From Bacteroidota bacterium (GTDB lineage: Bacteria > Bacteroidota > Bacteroidia > B-17B0 > Aurantibacillaceae), in NCBI GenBank assembly GCA_016702705.1, contig JADJDM010000018.1, positions 62,001-126,000 on the forward strand: 64,000 bases of DNA. The letters are read 5' to 3'. A program made the position numbers and the translations under genes. Under the pieces are notes generated by a model that worked only from the letters and a program-made list of their open reading frames with translations, did not search any database and was not told the DNA's origin. Shown piece by piece: positions 39,044 through 48,277 of this stretch; the first letter of the stretch is position 1, and each line of letters opens with the position of its first letter.

Positions 39044-41254
39044 ATGAACAATAAATTTACCTCATTAATTACTGGGTTAACACTTATCACAGGATCAAGT
39101 GTTTTTGCTCAAACCCAAAAAATAAAACCACACCAACACAAGGACGAGGTTGCAACTCATCGTACTTGTGGTACAACTGAGCATCACGAATTTTTAAAGC
39201 AAACTCGTCCTAACTACGAGAAAGACTTTATCGAATATAACAAGATGATTGATGCTTACATGAAGAAAGAAGAAGCATCTACTCAAAAAAACCTACCTAA
39301 TATTACAATACCTGTTGTAGTTCACATCCTATATGCGAATGCAACGGAGAACATTTCTGATGCACGCGCAATTGAGCAGGTAACTGTATTAAATGAAGAC
39401 TTCCAAAAAACAAATGCAGATACAACTATAATACCTGCAATTTTCAAATCTCGTGCAGCAGGAACAAACATTACTTTTTGTTTAGCACAAAGAGACCCTA
39501 ATGGAAATCCTACAACTGGTATTATTCATAAAGCAACCACTGTAGCAACATTTGGAACTAATGACGAAGTAAAATCAAATGCTCAAGGCGGTGATGACGC
39601 TTGGAATGTTCAAAAATACGTGAACATTTGGGTATGTGATTTAGGTACACAATTACTTGGTTACGGTGAGTTTCCAACAGGAAGTTTAAGTAACACTTAT
39701 GGTTTAGTTTTAAATTATCGTTACACTGGTAAAACAGGTGCCGCTGCTCCATTTAATAGAGGAAGAACCGGAACGCATGAATTTGGTCACTGTTTTAATT
39801 TATATCACATTTGGGGTGACGATGGCTCTGCTTGTACTGGAAGCGACCAAGTAACAGATACTCCAAATCAGAAAAGTGAAAACTACGGCATCCCAACTTA
39901 TCCTCAAGGCACTGCTGCTGGCGGAGGATGTTGTACAGCTGGCGATATCAGTTCAATGTATATGAATTATATGGATTATACAGATGATGCAGGTATGGCA
40001 ATGTTTACTGCAGGGCAAATAACAAGAATTAATGCTGTTGTTAATAATGCACCTTGGAACATATTACAATCTTCCGATGGTTGTATTCCGGTGAACTTAG
40101 TTGCTACTGATGCAAGTATCTTTAACGTAACATCTCCTACAGGAACTTCTTGTAATACAAGTTTTCAACCTGTTACTACTTTAAAAAACATGGGAAGTGC
40201 TGCCTTAACAAGTTGTACAATTAATTACAGAGTTGATGCAGGAACTGTAAATACATATAGTTGGACAGGAAACCTAGCTTCATTAGCTACAACAAGTGTT
40301 ACTTTACCAACAATTTCTGCAACTGCAGGTACACATACTTTAACAGTTTATACAAGTAATCCAAACGGGGCAAGCGATGGTAATACTACAAACGACCAAT
40401 CTACTACAACATTTACCATTATAGCTGGTAGTGGAGCAAACCTTCCATTTACTGAAGGTTTTGAAGGAACAACTTTTGTGCCTGCTGGATGGCAAATAGA
40501 AAACTCAGATGCTGCTGATACTTGGGCAAGAACAACAACGGCATTTAAATCTGGTGTTGCATCTGCAAAAATGGATAACTATACAAATGATTTTACAGGA
40601 CAATCAGATGCAATGATTACTCCAGGTATTAATTTAACATCTATGTCTTCGCCTCAATTAACTTTCCAAGTAGCTTACAAATTGTACACAAGTCCAACTG
40701 CAGCTACACCATATTCAGACACACTTGATGTTATGATTTCTACTGATTGTGGAGCAACTTACACTAGTATTTACAAAAAGTTTGGTGCAGCTTTAACAAC
40801 AACAACTCCAACATTTGCGGCGAGTGAATTTGTACCTACTGCAAACCAATGGAGATTAGAAACTGTTTCGTTAGCTACTTATGCAAGCGCTCAAAATGCT
40901 TATATCAAATTTAGAAATGGATCAGAATATGAGAACAACCTTTATATTGATGACATAAACATTACAGGTTCTGTTGGTATAAATGAACAGGCTAACTATT
41001 CTGCTTTAGTAAATGTTTATCCTAACCCATCTAACGGACAATTATCAATTGAAATTGCGAATAATGTTGGCGGACAAACATGTGAGATTTCTATCTACAA
41101 TGTAATCGGTCAAAAAGTTCTTACTACTAATTCTGAAAAAGGATTAAGTTCTGTGCAAACTATTGACATGTCTTCATTAGCAAATGGCGTTTATCAAGTT
41201 GAAGTTAAATCAAACAACAAGAGTACATTTAAGAAAGTTGTTTTAAATAAATAA
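39044..41254 (+). CDS. Secreted M43-type zinc metalloprotease with T9SS sorting domain
   Basis: A signal peptide is followed by a propeptide and a pappalysin (M43) catalytic domain. Zinc ligands are in THEFGHCFNLYH (HExxHxxxxxH), and the Met-turn block is MNYMDYTDDAGMAMFTAGQ. Downstream are a CARDB-like domain (TLKNMGSAALTSCTINYRVD), a MAM/jelly-roll-like domain (LPFTEGFEGTTFVPAGW) and a type A sorting domain (VNVYPNPSNGQLSIEI ... ANGVYQVEVKSNNKS). It is a clear T9SS cargo of 736 residues. It is followed by a strong two-way terminator. Its unbroken frame contrasts with the two other T9SS cargos here. Confidence 0.93.
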   Translation: MNNKFTSLITGLTLITGSSVFAQTQKIKPHQHKDEVATHRTCGTTEHHEFLKQTRPNYEKDFIEYNKMIDAYMKKEEASTQKNLPNITIPVVVHILYANATENISDARAIEQVTVLNEDFQKTNADTTIIPAIFKSRAAGTNITFCLAQRDPNGNPTTGIIHKATTVATFGTNDEVKSNAQGGDDAWNVQKYVNIWVCDLGTQLLGYGEFPTGSLSNTYGLVLNYRYTGKTGAAAPFNRGRTGTHEFGHCFNLYHIWGDDGSACTGSDQVTDTPNQKSENYGIPTYPQGTAAGGGCCTAGDISSMYMNYMDYTDDAGMAMFTAGQITRINAVVNNAPWNILQSSDGCIPVNLVATDASIFNVTSPTGTSCNTSFQPVTTLKNMGSAALTSCTINYRVDAGTVNTYSWTGNLASLATTSVTLPTISATAGTHTLTVYTSNPNGASDGNTTNDQSTTTFTIIAGSGANLPFTEGFEGTTFVPAGWQIENSDAADTWARTTTAFKSGVASAKMDNYTNDFTGQSDAMITPGINLTSMSSPQLTFQVAYKLYTSPTAATPYSDTLDVMISTDCGATYTSIYKKFGAALTTTTPTFAASEFVPTANQWRLETVSLATYASAQNAYIKFRNGSEYENNLYIDDINITGSVGINEQANYSALVNVYPNPSNGQLSIEIANNVGGQTCEISIYNVIGQKVLTTNSEKGLSSVQTIDMSSLANGVYQVEVKSNNKSTFKKVVLNK

Positions 41255-41274
41255 ACACTAAAATTTACTACAGC

Positions 41275-41307
41275 AAAAATCCCCGAGTTCATGAACTCGG
41301 GGATTTT
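41275..41307. terminator. Two-way terminator between the M43 protease and gldM
   Basis: A perfect palindrome runs AAAAATCCCCGAGTTC and GAACTCGGGGATTTTT around a two-base centre, with A and T runs on either side. It serves the plus-strand protease and the minus-strand gldM, whose stop is at 41311. Confidence 0.9.
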
Positions 41308-41310
41308 TGT

Positions 41311-42996
41311 TTATTTTACCTTTACTTTTATATCACTCAAATTAACTTTACCACCAGGACCCACTGCAACAATATCTTCAATGTAAAATTTACTTCCTTT
41401 TTTTGCGCTTGCCAATAATTGTTTTGCATTAGAAGGTAAATTTGGTCCTGTTACTTTAATTTCTTCATAAACTCCTTTTGAACTCACTATTGAAAAAACA
41501 AAAGAGCTTACTTTAAAATTTACATTTTCAAATTCAAAATTGGGTAGTGCTGCAGCAATTCCACCGATTTGAGCTAATTCATTTTTAGAAAATTCTAATG
41601 CACCACCACTCGCATCTTTACCGCCAATTTTTGCAATTGGAGTTGGAACATTTTTTACTCTAAATCTTATTGGTGCGCCTTGTTGACGAATTGTACCATC
41701 GCTTTGTTTTGCAGAAACAGTAACCATACATTCACCTTTACTCGAAGTACTTACCGTGTACTTACCGTTACCATTAGCCTTAAGTTTAGCTCCACAACCT
41801 GAAACATTAACAATGAGTTCGCTTGGAGCAATACCAGCAGCTGACACTGCAATTGGATTCTCAAGACCTACATACATTAAATTCATTTTTTCAGGCGACA
41901 CAGATACTGATGGAGCTGCCACCATGTACTTGTATTCGTAAGGATAATATTCGAAATTCCCGAAAGCATTTTTAAGTTTAATAGCTCCTTTAATTATTTG
42001 CTCACCAGTAGTGGTTGTAGAAACTTGATATTTCCCAATACCTTCACTTGAATTAATAGGCTCACCTTCCTTAATTGCTGCTTTAGTTTTAAAATCATAT
42101 TCACCTCCTAATAACACTTGCATGTTACTTTCATTAAAATCACTTGATGAAGCAGATAAAAATATATTTGCCTTAAACTGTTGCCCCAATTGCACGTAAC
42201 CATTTTCAGAAATAACGGTTGCGTTAAACTTATCAACCTTAATTTTTCCTTTACGCGATGCATTGGCTAATTCCCCTATAAAGGATGTTTCTATACTCTT
42301 AATGTCATTTTGAATTTTGGTTAAATTAGTAATTACTGCAGCAAGTGGTAATTGATTAAAGTTTTGAGTCTCCCAAGTTTCCTTCACGTTATCAATCTTA
42401 TCTAGTGGATCTAAAGGATAAATTGATTTTACTTTTCGCACCAAACGGTTGTAATCTGGATCAAGCAATCGTGCCTTTTCATCCTTTTGCAATACTTCCA
42501 TTCGTTTTAAAATTTCATCGTGAATGAAAATAATTTTTGATTTCAATTCCTTTGCTGTCATTGCCCCGTTTTTTGGAGATGCTTCATCATCGCCAATTAA
42601 TATATAAGTAGGTGTATCAAAATCATCTTGCTTTTCTGTATAACGAAGTTTAAGTGTATCTGCGGATTTTGAATCTAGTTTTTCAGTTTTAGCAACAATA
42701 TGTGATTTCAATTCTGCAACATAATCATAACCATCTTGAGTAATTTTAAAAACTTCTTCAGTTAGTTTTAAATGAATACGTGCTATTGAATCATTCTTTG
42801 CGTATTCTCTAAAATCAGATAGCGTTTTTATTTGATTATCAATTAAAGCTGCGTTGGTTCGTTCCAAGCTTTCGTTAACAGTTACAAATCCTTTTAATAT
42901 ATCTTTTGATACATTTAGTGCGAGCATTGCAGTAAGAACAAGGTACATAAGACCTATCATTTTTTGTCGCGGAGTTTCTTTAGAGTTTCCAGCCAT
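41311..42996 (-). CDS. gldM: GldM-family type IX secretion/gliding motor protein
   Basis: GldM (PorM) forms, with GldL, the proton-driven motor of the T9SS and gliding machinery. The N-terminal single membrane helix (MIGLMYLVLTAMLALNVSKDIL) followed by a long periplasmic arm of beta domains is diagnostic; conserved blocks include GKIKVDKFNATVISENGYV and VAAPSVSVSPEKMNLMYVGLENP. At 561 residues it is slightly longer than F. johnsoniae GldM. gldK, gldL and gldN, usually adjacent, are not here, so this may be a second copy or a relocated gene. It ends in a terminator shared with the protease. Confidence 0.88.
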   Translation of the reverse strand: MAGNSKETPRQKMIGLMYLVLTAMLALNVSKDILKGFVTVNESLERTNAALIDNQIKTLSDFREYAKNDSIARIHLKLTEEVFKITQDGYDYVAELKSHIVAKTEKLDSKSADTLKLRYTEKQDDFDTPTYILIGDDEASPKNGAMTAKELKSKIIFIHDEILKRMEVLQKDEKARLLDPDYNRLVRKVKSIYPLDPLDKIDNVKETWETQNFNQLPLAAVITNLTKIQNDIKSIETSFIGELANASRKGKIKVDKFNATVISENGYVQLGQQFKANIFLSASSSDFNESNMQVLLGGEYDFKTKAAIKEGEPINSSEGIGKYQVSTTTTGEQIIKGAIKLKNAFGNFEYYPYEYKYMVAAPSVSVSPEKMNLMYVGLENPIAVSAAGIAPSELIVNVSGCGAKLKANGNGKYTVSTSSKGECMVTVSAKQSDGTIRQQGAPIRFRVKNVPTPIAKIGGKDASGGALEFSKNELAQIGGIAAALPNFEFENVNFKVSSFVFSIVSSKGVYEEIKVTGPNLPSNAKQLLASAKKGSKFYIEDIVAVGPGGKVNLSDIKVKVK

Positions 42997-43133
42997 GGTG
43001 TTTAGTTTTAGTGGGTTTTGAGAATATAATGGTAGTTAGAATAAAAAGTGACAAAATAATTCAAGAGTAATTTTAAATAAGATGTAATCCTTAAACAAAA
43101 AATAATTAATGCTAATTATTTACTCTAAGTTTA

Positions 43134-43162
43134 TTGGTTGCGTCTGAAAAAGTTTATCTTTG
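43134..43162 (+). promoter_or_regulatory. Probable promoter of the glutathione peroxidase gene
   Basis: TTG (43134-43136) and TATCTTTG (43155-43162) match the Bacteroidota -33 and -7 elements with an 18-base gap. A start about 7 bases after the box would leave a leader of roughly 12 bases before the ATG at 43181. Confidence 0.55.
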
Positions 43163-43180
43163 AAACACTAAAAAAAACAC

Positions 43181-43727
43181 ATGAAAAAGCTATTAACACT
43201 AAGTACAATAATAATTCTCGCTATGTCATTTACAACTTTTACAAACAAAACACTTCATGACTTTAAATCTAAAACACTAGACGGAAAAGATTTCTCTTTT
43301 TCAAGTTTAAAAGGCAAAAAAATCATAATTGTAAATACAGCTTCAGAATGCGGTTACACTCCTCAGTATAAAGATTTACAAGCATTTATATGAAAAATAT
43401 AAAAATTCAAATTTTGTAATTATAGGATTTCCATGTAATGATTTTGGTGGACAAGAACCAGGAAGCGCGGGAGAAATTCAAAGTTTTTGCTCTAAAAATT
43501 ATGGTGTTACTTTTCCTTTGATGGAGAAAGTTATTGTAAAAGGAGATAACAAATGTGAAATTTATAAATGGCTTACTTCAAAAACCGAAAACGGAGTTGA
43601 AGATTCAAAAGTAAATTGGAACTTTAATAAATACTTAATTGATGAAAACGGCAACTACGTTAAACATTTAGGTTCGGGTGTTAATCCTTTAGACAAAGAA
43701 GTTACTGAGTGGATTGAAAAGAAGTAA
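43181..43727 (+). CDS. Glutathione peroxidase-like thiol peroxidase, one frameshift
   Basis: A signal peptide precedes a glutathione-peroxidase-like domain with NTASECGYTPQYKDLQ, where the peroxidatic residue is Cys rather than selenocysteine. The frame stops at 43391. A one-base shift near 43385-43390 yields LYEKYKNSNFVIIGFPCNDFGGQEPG and runs to 43727, including WNFNKYLID, the conserved Trp/Asn block. It probably removes peroxides using thioredoxin-like donors. The last 26 bases overlap the end of the convergent lycopene cyclase gene. Confidence 0.83.
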
Positions 43728-44421
43728 TTTTCTTTTTCTTCCTCGAATAAAAATATTCGAATCCAACTGTATTTAAAAGCAACAACAACATTCCGTAAAA
43801 AGTATCTTCAAATGGTATGGTTAACATTCTAATTCCTAGATTGTGATTATCATTGTAGCTCACCACTACTCTATCAATAAAACTACCTGTTAAAATCCCA
43901 TTTGAGATAAAAAATGGGATTAAAATAAATAAATAACAAACAAAAAAGATAGATAAGTAGTTTGTTTTTCTATAAACTAAATATAGCAACACTAAAGCTA
44001 ATAGAATAAATGTTACAGAAGTGTAAAGACGAGTAATATTGAGAAAACCAACAGCAAGCAAAGCAACTGAAAGAACAATATAAAACCAGTTTGTGAATTT
44101 ATTTAGCCTTTCAAACTTAAAATATTTCTTAAAACAATAGTAACTAAAGCCGCAAGCATAAGGAATACAAATGAAGAAGAGAATTTCCTCAATTGGTAAA
44201 TTAATTAATTTAATTCCGATTGTATATTTATCCGAAAAACTCCATACACCAAGGTAAGTAAACACAATATCCCAAACAATAAAAAAAGTTGCAATAGAAA
44301 AGCAAGGAATAATAAAACTTCTCCAATGCTTATAAAAGTCAAATTTGGAAGTAAATGAAAATATCAATGGAAAAATGATACAGAAGAAATCGACAAGCAA
44401 ATAAGTGTACTTCTCGTTCAT
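43702..44421 (-). CDS. Lycopene cyclase (CrtYcd-like membrane type)
   Basis: This 239-residue, roughly seven-helix membrane protein resembles the fused CrtYc-CrtYd lycopene beta-cyclase found in Bacteroidota. The two repeated halves carry INLPIEEILFFICIPYAC and LTIPFEDTFYGMLLLL, the acidic motifs of the family. It would turn lycopene into beta-carotene. It is the last gene of the carotenoid operon and starts directly after crtZ (the starts and stops abut at 44421/44422). Confidence 0.88.
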   Translation of the reverse strand: MNEKYTYLLVDFFCIIFPLIFSFTSKFDFYKHWRSFIIPCFSIATFFIVWDIVFTYLGVWSFSDKYTIGIKLINLPIEEILFFICIPYACGFSYYCFKKYFKFERLNKFTNWFYIVLSVALLAVGFLNITRLYTSVTFILLALVLLYLVYRKTNYLSIFFVCYLFILIPFFISNGILTGSFIDRVVVSYNDNHNLGIRMLTIPFEDTFYGMLLLLLNTVGFEYFYSRKKKKITSFQSTQ

Positions 44422-44889
44422 CTATTTATTTTTTAATGCTTCCTTAAAATATTTAACTGGAACCCAAAGCATACCAAAACATTCGCCATCCGGCTTATAC
44501 AAATGTTTGTGGTGTACCTTATGTGCTTTTCTTAAACCACGGAAATAAAAATTATCGGTTCTAGTGAACAATTTAAATCGTTGATGAATAAAAATATCGT
44601 GCACCATAAAATATGCAAAACCATACAAAGTAATACCTGCTCCAATAAAAATTAAAAAACTTAATTCCGGCATAAAAGTTCCTAGTCCGAAAAAAATCAT
44701 TGAAAGTGCAGCGAAAATGATAAAAAACGCATCATTCTTTTCGAAAAACTCATCTTCTTTCTTTTGATGATGATCTTCATGAAGGTTCCATAAAAAACCG
44801 TGCATAACATATTTATGTGTTAACCATGTAACTCCTTCCATACAAATGAAGGTTACCAACACAATCAAACTATTAATTAGTATTTCCAT
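44422..44889 (-). CDS. crtZ: Beta-carotene hydroxylase
   Basis: CrtZ adds hydroxyl groups to the beta-ionone rings to give zeaxanthin. The 155-residue membrane di-iron protein carries the His clusters HKYVMHGFLWNLHEDHH, HDIFIHQRF and HKVHHKHLY. It overlaps idi upstream by 17 bases and abuts the lycopene cyclase downstream, which shows tight operon packing. Confidence 0.93.
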   Translation of the reverse strand: MEILINSLIVLVTFICMEGVTWLTHKYVMHGFLWNLHEDHHQKKEDEFFEKNDAFFIIFAALSMIFFGLGTFMPELSFLIFIGAGITLYGFAYFMVHDIFIHQRFKLFTRTDNFYFRGLRKAHKVHHKHLYKPDGECFGMLWVPVKYFKEALKNK

Positions 44890-45394
44890 TTTTAATCTGA
44901 CTTAATTTGTTAAAAATAATTTTAAACCAAATAGTATATTTATCAGGATTTGTATCCATATCAAACAAGACATCTTGAACATCAACAAATTTATAATCAA
45001 GCACTTCTTCTGCGTTTGGATTTATTGTTCCGTTATACATTCCAAAAAACACGTGATCAAATTCATGCTCAGTTAAACCTTGATCCAACTCCGCTTTATA
45101 AATAAAATTAAATTGATAAGCCAATTCGCATTCAAAACCCATCTCTTCCTTCAGTCTACGATTTGCTGCATCATACGTTTCTTCATTAGGACGTGGATGG
45201 CTACAACAGGTGTTAGTCCACAAACCAGGTGAGTGATATTTAGATAAAGCTCTTTGCTGTAACAACAATTGTCCCCTCTCATTAAAAACAAAAATGGAAA
45301 AAGCACGGTGCAATAATGCCTTTTGGTGAGCAAGTATTTTTTCCATTACTCCCAATTCATTATCTAACTCGTCAACTAAAATAACCTGTTCCAT
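44873..45394 (-). CDS. idi: Isopentenyl-diphosphate delta-isomerase (type I)
   Basis: Idi interconverts isopentenyl and dimethylallyl diphosphate, the building blocks of carotenoids. The Nudix fold carries the catalytic Cys in NTCCSHPRPNE and the RRLKEEMGFECEL segment. I use the ATG at 45394 (MEQVILVDELDNELG) rather than a TTG one codon upstream. It sits in the carotenoid operon between a small hypothetical gene and crtZ. Confidence 0.94.
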   Translation of the reverse strand: MEQVILVDELDNELGVMEKILAHQKALLHRAFSIFVFNERGQLLLQQRALSKYHSPGLWTNTCCSHPRPNEETYDAANRRLKEEMGFECELAYQFNFIYKAELDQGLTEHEFDHVFFGMYNGTINPNAEEVLDYKFVDVQDVLFDMDTNPDKYTIWFKIIFNKLSQIKNGNTN

Positions 45395-45397
45395 CAA

Positions 45398-45913
45398 TTA
45401 AAATCTTTTTAATTTTTGTTTGTCTTCTTCCGTTGCATGTTTATTCGTAAATAAGAATTTTTTTATGCGGCTATACAAATCTAAATCCTTTTTTGGATTT
45501 TTTGATTGTGTTTCAATAAATTCGAACAAAAACTCCTTATCATCTTTCAAGTTCGAAGAATAATTTAAAATACCGGGCACATTTAATTGGGTACAATACC
45601 TATAAAATCTAAGCTCAGCATTTTCTGGATCAATTGCAATTGCCTTTTCAAGTAAATTCTTACCCGAATGAAAATGTGATAGTTTTGAAATCGGACTAAA
45701 AACATGTTTACACAACACTAATTCTGACATTGCTTTAAAACCAATAATAATCGGCTTTTCCGACTCTATTCGTTTTACCGATTTATAAAATTCATCCGCA
45801 GTTTTACTATCCTTTACCGCTGCTTCCAACGTTTTACGAATAGAAATTAAGTCCTCCGTTGCAAAAGCAACACGAGCAAATATAAAAGCGATTACAACTA
45901 AAATGAATTTCAT
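45398..45913 (-). CDS. Secreted hypothetical protein within the carotenoid operon
   Basis: A signal peptide (MKFILVVIAFIFARVAFA) precedes about 150 residues of helical, TPR-like sequence (ISKLSHFHSGKNLLEKAIAI, DPENAELRFYRYCTQLNVPG). I do not recognise a named family, but a gene of this kind between crtB and idi is tightly packed with both (2 and 3 bases), which implies co-expression. Its role in pigment production or membrane placement is unknown. Confidence 0.7.
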   Translation of the reverse strand: MKFILVVIAFIFARVAFATEDLISIRKTLEAAVKDSKTADEFYKSVKRIESEKPIIIGFKAMSELVLCKHVFSPISKLSHFHSGKNLLEKAIAIDPENAELRFYRYCTQLNVPGILNYSSNLKDDKEFLFEFIETQSKNPKKDLDLYSRIKKFLFTNKHATEEDKQKLKRF

Positions 45914-45915
45914 AA

Positions 45916-46752
45916 TTACAATAAACTAAAACTATGCTTTAAGAAAGAACCAGCCAACAAGCCCATTTTTTGGTAATTAGGTACGCGAATTCGTTGCTTC
46001 ATTATATCGTAAGATGGAACAGATTTTATTTTTTTAAATAATCTCAAATAATAAACATAGGCAACATAAACACCAAAGCGTGAACTGCGGGGCAGTTCCT
46101 TTATGCCTTCCAACGCAGCGTCAAAATCTTTTTGGATATCCTTTTCTATTTCAGCCTTTTCTATTTCCGAAAAAACTTTCATATCAATTTGAGGGAAATA
46201 AACTCTACCTAAGGTTTGATAGTCAGCTTTTAAATCCCGAAGAAAATTCACCTTTTGAAAAGCAGAACCCAGGCGCATTGCTGATGGTTTTAAAGCTTGA
46301 TACATTTTTTCATCTCGTTCAGTAAATACACGCAAGCACATCAAACCAACCACTTCAGCTGAGCCAAGAATATATTGCTCATAGGATTGAAGATTGTGTT
46401 CGCTCTTAGCTAAATCCATTTCCATGCTTTTCAAAAAACAATCTATTAATTCATCGTCGATGTTATAATCATTTACCACTTGCTGAAAACTATTTAAAAT
46501 AGGATTCATACTAATTCTTCGCTCGATTGCTCTATAAGTATCTCTTCTAAATTCCTCTAACAATTCAGCTTTATCATACTCATGAAAGGTATCTACAATC
46601 TCATCCGCAAAACGAACGAAACCATAAATACTGTAAATGGCATCATGGAATTTTCCATGCAGACAATTAATCCCAAGAGAAAAGCTTGTACTATAAGCTC
46701 TTGTTGTTAGCTTGCTAGAAGCTATCGATACCTCATCAAATAATTGCTTCAT
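45916..46752 (-). CDS. crtB: Phytoene synthase
   Basis: CrtB joins two geranylgeranyl diphosphates to make phytoene, the first committed carotenoid. The two Asp-rich substrate motifs are visible as FADEIVDTF and FLRDLKADY, in a 278-residue all-helical protein. It overlaps crtI by four bases (ATGA), which indicates translational coupling. GCGGGGCA occurs on its non-coding strand at 46087. Confidence 0.95.
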   Translation of the reverse strand: MKQLFDEVSIASSKLTTRAYSTSFSLGINCLHGKFHDAIYSIYGFVRFADEIVDTFHEYDKAELLEEFRRDTYRAIERRISMNPILNSFQQVVNDYNIDDELIDCFLKSMEMDLAKSEHNLQSYEQYILGSAEVVGLMCLRVFTERDEKMYQALKPSAMRLGSAFQKVNFLRDLKADYQTLGRVYFPQIDMKVFSEIEKAEIEKDIQKDFDAALEGIKELPRSSRFGVYVAYVYYLRLFKKIKSVPSYDIMKQRIRVPNYQKMGLLAGSFLKHSFSLL

Positions 46753-48226
46753 TGTTTTTTAGTATTTAATTGTTTAATTAATTCTTTTGCTGCAATTTGC
46801 CCCGATATTAAAGCTGGCGGAACACCTGGACCTGGAACAGTTAATTGCCCAGTATAAAAAAGATTACTCACCTTTTTATTTTTAAACTTGGTTTTAAAAC
46901 TGCTGTTTGTTTTAATGTGTTTGCTAAACCGTAAGCATTCCGCCATAAGCATTATAATCGCTCACGAAATTTTTAACACAATATGATTTTTATAAATAAT
47001 ATTTTCATAAAAAGATTCGCCACAAAATTTTTCGATGCGCTTAATGATTGGAGCAAAAAAGGAATCTCTTATTTCATCATTATCCTCTAATCCAGTAGCA
47101 ATTGGAATTAGAACAAATAAATTCTCCATTCCTTCAGGAGCAACAGAATCATCAGTTTTTGATGGGCAACAAACATAAAACAAGGGGTCTTTTGTCCATT
47201 GAGGCTTTTCATAAATATCTTTTGAATGCTGTGAAAAATCTGCATCAAAAAACAAATTATGATGAAGTAATTTTTTAATTTTTTTATTTACACCTAAATA
47301 AAATATTAAACTAGACGGAGCAAATGTTTTTTTCTTCCAATATGCTTCATTGTAATTTCTTAATTCTATGGGCAACAGTTTTTGCTCAACATGGTTATAA
47401 TCTGCTGAGGCAATAACACCATCCGTTTCGTATTGTCCTAATCCAGTTTTAACTCCTTTTACTTTACCATCAACAATCTCAATAGAATTTATTGCTTCGT
47501 TTGTTTTTATTTGCACGCCAAGCGACTGAGCTAATTCCTTCATACCTTCAATTATCTTATACATTCCTCCCATAGGGTAATAGGTTCCTTGTACAAGAGC
47601 TGAATAATTCATTAGACTGTATAACGCAGGAATTTGATTAGGCATAGCCCCTAAAAACAAAACTGGAAACTCCATCAACATGATTAAGCGTTCATTCTTA
47701 AAGTACTTTCGCACATAAGTACTAACTGAACTAAAAACATTACTTTTAAAACTCCCGAAAGAACTTCGAGATTTGCAAACTCAAACCATGAATAAGCTGG
47801 TTTATAAACCAACTCTTTCATTCCCACATTATACTTGAACTCCGCTTCTTTTAAAAATTTTTCTAATTGCTTTGAACTTCCCTTTTCTATTCGCTCAAAT
47901 TCATCCATGAGCGCTTTCATACTAGCTGGAATAGTAAGCACATCATTTTCTCCGTAAATAATTTGAAAACCAGGATCTAATTTTTTTAAATCATAAAAAT
48001 CTTTTGCTGATTTCCCGAATTGATTGAAATATTTTTCGAAAACATCGGGCATCCAGTACCAACTTGGACCCATGTCAAAAACAAAACCGTCCTCCCTAAA
48101 AACGCGAGCTCTTCCTCCTACCTCCGCATTCTTTTCGAATACTGTAACGTCTAAGCCTTGCTGTGCAAGAAAAGACGCTGAGGCTAAACCAGAAAAACCA
48201 CTTCCTATAACTGTTACTTTTGACAT
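46749..48226 (-). CDS. crtI: Phytoene desaturase, three frameshifts
   Basis: CrtI desaturates phytoene to lycopene. The ATG at 48226 opens the FAD-binding motif VIGSGFSGLASASFLAQQG and then VFEKNAEVGGRARVF. The frame is broken near 47747 (loss of a T in a T run) and near 46971 and 46942 (loss of A). Joined, it gives GSFKSNVFSSVSTYVRKYFKNERL, LKNFVSDYNAYGGNAYGLANTLKQ and the C-terminal LFYTGQLTVPGPGVPPALISGQIAA, all typical of CrtI. The pathway genes around it are intact, so these are probably sequencing errors. It is the first gene of the operon. Confidence 0.88.
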
Positions 48227-48263
48227 TTTTGTTTAACTTATTTGCAAATATATTAAACAAAAA
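48226..48263 (-). promoter_or_regulatory. Candidate operator/promoter of the carotenoid operon
   Basis: TTTTTGTTTAA (48226-48236) and TTAAACAAAAA (48253-48263) are perfect 11-bp inverted arms separated by 16 bases, immediately before the crtI start codon. On the minus strand a TATATTTG -7 box (48252-48245) lies between the arms. A protein bound to the arms would cover the promoter, so repression is likely. The same core arms at the same spacing precede the MerR-type regulator gene. Confidence 0.7.
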
Positions 48264-48277
48264 TGAGATAGAAGTAT

